A stretch of DNA of 9,695 nucleotides from Flavobacteriaceae bacterium (GTDB lineage Bacteria; Bacteroidota; Bacteroidia; Flavobacteriales; Flavobacteriaceae): the NCBI GenBank assembly GCA_030829155.1, contig JAURBD010000056.1, forward strand, positions 1 to 9,695, written 5' to 3'. Numbering within the stretch: the first letter of the stretch is position 1; every line of letters starts with the position of its first letter. Made by a program: the position numbers and the translations under genes. Of the stretch, positions 6,397 to 9,695 are shown in pieces. Under the pieces are notes generated by a model. That model saw only the letters and a program-made list of their open reading frames with translations. It was not told where the DNA came from and did not search any database.

Positions 6397-7062
6397 ATGA
6401 CAAAACCTCTGCTATATTTTCTTCTACTTTTCATTACTGTTTTTAAAATTCAAAATTTAAGAGCTCAGGGTGGAGAACTTCTAATTCAACAATACGGAAA
6501 AGCTGATATCGAAAATATAGGCTTACGCAGATGGAACTATGAAGTCCATATTGCCCCAAACTTTTTCAATACTAATAACCGAGCTACAAAAGGTAAATTG
6601 GGAATCAGCTATGGAGGAACATTGAGTTACAACTTCAAGAAAAGTTATGGCCTCCGAACTGGGATTGACATTCATAAGCTTAACTATACATATACCAACG
6701 AAAAAGACTCTTCAAAAGATGAATTAATTTTTCTTTCAGTTCCCTTAACAGGAAGATTATATCCCGTAAACCGAATCAAAATTGAATTGGGATTCATTTA
6801 CAATTTTTTAATGAGTGCTGAAGGGAATCCCCCAACCAATACAAAAGGGGGAGCGATACCATATCCCTCAACCACTTTCAGCAATAGTTTTGGAATGCTT
6901 GCTGCACTTCATTATTCTATCTGGAAAAGATTCAGTATATCAGTCCAATATCAATTTCAAAAAAACAATACAAACCCCCTCCAACGAGAAACAAATTATT
7001 TTGAAGGCTTTTTATTGGGAATACACTATACTTTTTTAACGACAAAAAAATCCTCAAATTGA
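6397..7062 (+). CDS. Small outer-membrane beta-barrel protein
   Basis: A 221-residue protein with a type I signal peptide (hydrophobic core LLYFLLLFITVF, cleavage probably after 'LRAQ', residue 24) and an outer-membrane beta-barrel pattern. Alternating aromatic and polar strands are seen at 'GISYGGTLSYNF', 'YGLRTGIDIHKLNYTY', 'LIFLSVPLTGRLY' and 'KIELGFIYNFLM', and the protein closes with 'GFLLGIHYTFL'. This matches the PorT/opacity-like small barrels common in Bacteroidota, usually without a known substrate. There is no N-terminal plug or CarboxypepD-like domain. Its TGA overlaps the ATG of the broken acetyltransferase gene by one base (TGATG), which suggests the two were once translated together. 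No convincing promoter is visible upstream. Confidence 0.75.
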   Translation: MTKPLLYFLLLFITVFKIQNLRAQGGELLIQQYGKADIENIGLRRWNYEVHIAPNFFNTNNRATKGKLGISYGGTLSYNFKKSYGLRTGIDIHKLNYTYTNEKDSSKDELIFLSVPLTGRLYPVNRIKIELGFIYNFLMSAEGNPPTNTKGGAIPYPSTTFSNSFGMLAALHYSIWKRFSISVQYQFQKNNTNPLQRETNYFEGFLLGIHYTFLTTKKSSN

Positions 7063-7521
7063 TGATTACTATTTGTGAAGCAACAACAAGTCATCTTAAT
7101 GATTTGACTCTTCTTTTCGATGTCTATCGAATTTTTTACGAAAAAGAATCCGTCCTCAACGGAGCAATAGAATTTTTAAAACAACTCTTAACCAAAAATC
7201 AGAGAGTTGTTTTATAGTCTATAAAGACTCGAAAGCAGTCGGGTTCAACTCTAGCTCTACCCGGACTATTCTTCGTTGAGTATGGCGCCTTTATGGATCG
7301 TAAACGACCTTTTTGTAGCCCCTGAATACCGGAATAAAAAAATCGGAACGCAATTACTTAAATTTGCACAAGTTTTCGCCATAGAAACCAATTCAAAAGG
7401 AATCAGTTTAGAAACCGAAAACACAAACAATGTTGGGAATCAACTCTATCCCAAAATGGATTTCAAAAAAGATAAGGAACACAATTTTTACTTCTGGAAC
7501 AAACCTAATTTTTCATCTTGA
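7062..7521 (+). pseudogene. GNAT-family N-acetyltransferase gene, frameshifted
   Basis: Three frames joined together give one GNAT protein of about 153 residues. Frame one, from ATG 7062, reads MITICEATTSHLNDLTLLFDV and continues through 'YRIFYEKES' to 'NQRVVL', then TAG at 7215. Frame two resumes at 7211 with 'FIVYKDSKAVGF'. Frame three takes over by 7255 with 'LYPDYSSLSMAPLW', 'IVNDLFVAPEYRNKKIG', 'LETENTNNVGNQLYPKMDF' and 'HNFYFW', ending at TGA 7519-7521. The acetyl-CoA-binding loop R/QxxGxG/A is seen as 'RNKKIG', lacking the first glycine. The first break fits loss of one T in the run at 7210-7213. The second, in the 8 bases 7247-7254, fits two single-base insertions in an ancestral 'GFTQLYP'. 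The enzyme would have acetylated a small-molecule or protein amine. It was coupled to the beta-barrel gene and overlaps the convergent lipoprotein gene by 17 bases. A start at ATG 7276 would yield only the C-terminal 81 residues. Confidence 0.85.
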
Positions 7522-8047
7522 TGATGATAACTCCATTTTTGCCTTTCTCTCCTACTTTTTGAAGAGCTTTTTGACCTTTAAAAATTTCAATCCGTTCAAT
7601 ATCATCTACATTCAATTTGTCTAAATCAATTTCCTCACCATCTAAAATTATGACTGGTCTGGATTCTTCAAAAATATATTCGCCTTTGCTGTTTCCTTTA
7701 TTTTGATTTATGAAAATCATCTTCCCAGATAGAGAGTCTCCTTCTTTAGAAATCCAATCGATAAAACTCAAAGAATCTTTACTTTTAAAAACAAAAATAT
7801 TCTTATTTATGGTTGGGCTGCTTTCTTTTGCATCAAAATCTATTATTCCCGGTTCTTCACCAAAAAAATAGATTTCTGAGTCACCATTCATCAAAGGAGC
7901 GATTGTCTCTGATGAAAATAAGGCTGATTCTTTTTGAATTGGCTTTTTAGGTTCCTCATTCGAATCTTGATCCATCTTGTAAACTTTGAGCGTAATACAA
8001 GAGCTTAATAATAAGCTAAACACATAGAGAATTAAAAATCTTTTCAT
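7505..8047 (-). CDS. Lipoprotein with C-terminal TonB-receptor plug-like segment
   Basis: A 180-residue protein with a lipoprotein leader ending LLSSC (Cys17), a charged low-complexity linker (about 25-45) and a middle region (50-128) I do not recognise. The C-terminus (131-178) reads 'PVIILDGEEIDLDKLN', then 'VDDIERIEIFKGQKAL' and 'GKNGVIIIKMK'. It matches the recurrent plug motif of TonB-dependent receptors: P-x-hydrophobic-x-x-DG, then I-x-x-I-x-hydrophobic-x-KG-x-x-A, then G-x-x-G-x-NGV-I-x-I. Here the motif occurs without a barrel, as in other Bacteroidota envelope proteins that carry it as a separate module. The function is unknown; it may be a protein-interaction module at the outer membrane. 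The 3' end overlaps the convergent acetyltransferase pseudogene by 17 bases. The start is the ATG that yields the full lipoprotein signal. Confidence 0.75.
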   Translation of the reverse strand: MKRFLILYVFSLLLSSCITLKVYKMDQDSNEEPKKPIQKESALFSSETIAPLMNGDSEIYFFGEEPGIIDFDAKESSPTINKNIFVFKSKDSLSFIDWISKEGDSLSGKMIFINQNKGNSKGEYIFEESRPVIILDGEEIDLDKLNVDDIERIEIFKGQKALQKVGEKGKNGVIIIKMKN

Positions 8048-8114
8048 AATAAGTGGTTTTGTGTTAGAGCAAAATAAAACTAAAAAAAGAATGTTGAAGT
8101 AAAAAAATTAACAC

Positions 8115-9047
8115 TTATTTATCCCTTTGATATTCTAAAAATCGAGTGAGTGTTATTTTTAAGTAACGATGTTTTTTTTGAATTTGAGTCATGTTGTCAG
8201 GACTTCGGTGAAAAAAAATCGTAGAAATTCGCCAAGGACCTGTATGAAACGAATAACCAACCTCAATCAAAGTTCGAACTCGATTAACGGGCAGGGATAG
8301 AGGATTATTATCCTTAAACAAACTTCCAGAAAGCATATAGTCGTGAGCAATGTATTGGATTCTCCCACCCAAATAAATTCCACTACCCTTCTTTTTTCCA
8401 AACAATACATTACCTCCGTTGGGCAAAACAATTTGATTCCCCAAATTAAACCCCAAGGCTAATGCAGCGGAAATTCGCTGAGTCCCTAAAGTAGAATTCA
8501 AGTGCGTTTGAAATGCAAGAAATTCACCAAAATGCCAAAGCCTAAAAGAGTCTATAAAAGCGTTCATATGGAAAGCCTGTGGTACCTCATCAATCCAAGG
8601 AAATTCCCTCAAATTCAAAAACAAACGATGATACGTATTTTGCATCCATTGAGCTAAAGAAGCATCCCCAGTAGCTCCAAACTGCACTCCCCATTGCCAG
8701 TGATTATTAGTCGTGATTTCTTCCTGAAAAGCAGCTTTTAGATAAAGCCATCCTCCGTAGGGATAGTCGTAGTTTGAATTATTGGTTGAATACCTGTCTG
8801 ACGGAGTATATATTTCTTGACCCAACTCCCAAAGTAAATAACTCCTTGAGGATTCTTGATTAACTTTCCCTTTTGGATTTAGCTCCTTTCCATACTGTAA
8901 AAAAATTCCGCTTGAATAGTATTTATCACTCGAAAAATAAAGGTCATTGTCAACATCTAAAGTAAAATACTTTTGAGCGAAAGAAACCGATTGAGCGAAA
9001 GAAAAGATAACACACAAAAACAGCCTTAAATTATAACTAACACTCAT
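8115..9047 (-). CDS. LpxR-family lipid A deacylase (outer membrane)
   Basis: A 310-residue protein with a signal peptide ending in SFAQ and the features of LpxR, the outer-membrane enzyme that removes the 3'-O-linked acyl chains from lipid A. The N-terminal block 'LDVDNDLYFSSDKYYSSG' (30-47) carries the Asn34-Asp35 pair and following 'YYxSG' expected at the active site. 'GQEIYTPSDRY' (77-87), 'YPYGGWLYLKA' (95-105) and 'GATGDASLAQWMQNTYHR' (124-141), with His140 as candidate catalytic residue, follow in the family's order. The rest alternates beta strands and loops, ending in 'YLKITLTRF'. The length agrees with the family. The start is taken as ATG 9047; an adjoining TTG at 9050 adds one residue. 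The stress-protein gene ends 30 bases upstream on the same strand, so the two probably share a transcript. TATATTTG at 9062-9055 matches a -7 box but lacks a suitably placed TTG. Function is from family membership; activity on this organism's lipid A is untested. Confidence 0.8.
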   Translation of the reverse strand: MSVSYNLRLFLCVIFSFAQSVSFAQKYFTLDVDNDLYFSSDKYYSSGIFLQYGKELNPKGKVNQESSRSYLLWELGQEIYTPSDRYSTNNSNYDYPYGGWLYLKAAFQEEITTNNHWQWGVQFGATGDASLAQWMQNTYHRLFLNLREFPWIDEVPQAFHMNAFIDSFRLWHFGEFLAFQTHLNSTLGTQRISAALALGFNLGNQIVLPNGGNVLFGKKKGSGIYLGGRIQYIAHDYMLSGSLFKDNNPLSLPVNRVRTLIEVGYSFHTGPWRISTIFFHRSPDNMTQIQKKHRYLKITLTRFLEYQRDK

Positions 9048-9077
9048 CAAGAACCAAATATAGTGTTAAAAATTTTC

Positions 9078-9695
9078 CTAGCGATTCTTTAAAACAAGAA
9101 GAGGAATATTCGCATAAAATTCTTTTTTATAAATAACATCTGGTTCCATCAACTTTTCAAAAAAACCTCTTTTTCGCGCAAAAACCACGAGTATATCGGG
9201 TTGTACACTCGAAAAATGTTCTAATACTCCTTGATAAACTGTAGCATTGTCAGTAGATGTTAAACCTTCGGAGAGTTCTACTACTTCGTGATCAACTTCT
9301 AATCTTTTATCTTGGTAACCTGGAGTTTTGACAAGCAAAAGACTAATTTTAGTTTGAAATGCTTTAACCAATTCTTTAAGAGGATTAAGAGACTTTTCTC
9401 CTTCTATTTTTCCCAATTTAAAAGCAAATAAAGCCTGTTTTGGGATACTAAAAGAAAAACAAACAGGAACTAATAAGACCGGAACTTTTGTTTTCTTAAC
9501 AATCTTTCCTGATGTTTTCCCCAGAAAAAGAGTGTCATTGATGTCGTTGCTTTTTGGACCTACTACTATTAAATCCAAACCGATTTCTGAATCTAAAGAT
9601 TCAACTCCATTCAAAAGATCTCCTTTATAATTAACCATTTTTATATCAACAGATTCATTTTGAACTGATTGAACCATTCTCTTTACACGATTTAA
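9078..9695 (-). CDS. Universal stress protein, UspA family, 5' end outside window
   Basis: The frame stays open to the window edge: codons for LNRVKR precede the first ATG (9677), and that ATG falls inside a helix normally internal to the fold, so the gene begins beyond 9695. The visible part shows the second half of one Usp domain, including 'LDLIVVGPKSND', 'FLGKTSGKIVKKTK' and 'VPVLLVP'. It is followed by a second, more divergent Usp-like domain from 'QALFAFKLGKIEGEK' to 'NIPLLVLKNR'. This is the tandem layout common in Bacteroidota. The segment around 'GPKSN...FLGKTSGKIV' corresponds to the ATP-binding motif G-x2-G-x9-G-S/T in altered form. It is a cytoplasmic protein usually linked to stress or stationary phase. 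It lies 30 bases upstream of the LpxR-family gene, probably in one operon. Confidence 0.85.
   Translation of the reverse strand, partial: LNRVKRMVQSVQNESVDIKMVNYKGDLLNGVESLDSEIGLDLIVVGPKSNDINDTLFLGKTSGKIVKKTKVPVLLVPVCFSFSIPKQALFAFKLGKIEGEKSLNPLKELVKAFQTKISLLLVKTPGYQDKRLEVDHEVVELSEGLTSTDNATVYQGVLEHFSSVQPDILVVFARKRGFFEKLMEPDVIYKKEFYANIPLLVLKNR

Noticed and set aside
6815..7039. 74-codon plus-strand frame inside the beta-barrel gene
   Set aside because: It overlaps the barrel gene entirely in a shifted frame and is a shadow.
7430..7624. 64-codon plus-strand frame across the acetyltransferase and lipoprotein 3' ends
   Set aside because: The overlapping frames carry the GNAT and plug-like motifs; this frame reads low-complexity residues only.
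9055..9062. TATATTTG as a -7 promoter box for the LpxR-family gene
   Set aside because: There is no TTG at the proper distance, and the start of transcription would coincide with the start codon; co-transcription with the upstream gene is simpler.

Overview
The window looks like a piece of a marine flavobacterial (Bacteroidota) chromosome. The DNA is AT-rich. Many proteins carry short lipoprotein signals ending in SC, KC or GC. There are type I sulfatases together with their activating enzyme, a small beta-barrel protein whose signal peptide ends in AQ, and a lipoprotein whose C-terminus resembles a TonB-receptor plug. No species can be named from the sequence alone.

Bases 1-478 contain no intact gene. 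They hold a start-less gene remnant on the minus strand (106-309). Bases 479-5057 carry three plus-strand genes that form a functional module: two lipoprotein sulfatases of the cysteine type (CAPAR and CAPSR signatures) and a lipoprotein formylglycine-generating enzyme (FGE) that keeps both active-site cysteines. The likely division of labour is that the FGE converts the CxPxR cysteine of the sulfatases to formylglycine, and the sulfatases then remove sulfate from a sulfated glycan. One sulfatase resembles heparan N-sulfatase-like enzymes and the other resembles N-acetylglucosamine-6-sulfatase-like enzymes. No glycoside hydrolase, polysaccharide lyase or SusCD pair lies in the window, so the substrate stays open.

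Bases 5058-6396 are a gene-sparse stretch. It holds a second decayed coding tail (5058-5179), a tandem 11-base repeat, a minus-strand tRNA-Ala(GGC) with its own intrinsic terminator, a small Kazal-type protease inhibitor that is probably a lipoprotein (minus), and a 42-residue very basic protein (minus).

Bases 6397-7521 carry a small outer-membrane beta-barrel gene whose stop codon overlaps the start of a GNAT acetyltransferase gene. The acetyltransferase gene is broken by frameshifts at two sites. Convergent to it lies a minus-strand lipoprotein with a plug-like C-terminus (7505-8047). The window ends with a minus-strand pair, probably one operon: a UspA-type stress protein, cut by the window edge, followed by an LpxR-family lipid A deacylase.

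The strongest points for follow-up are the secreted FGE plus sulfatase module, the Kazal inhibitor with a predicted P1 arginine, the detached plug-like domain, the frameshifted GNAT gene and the 42-residue basic protein. I found no CRISPR array, insertion sequence, phage module or clearly new multi-gene system.
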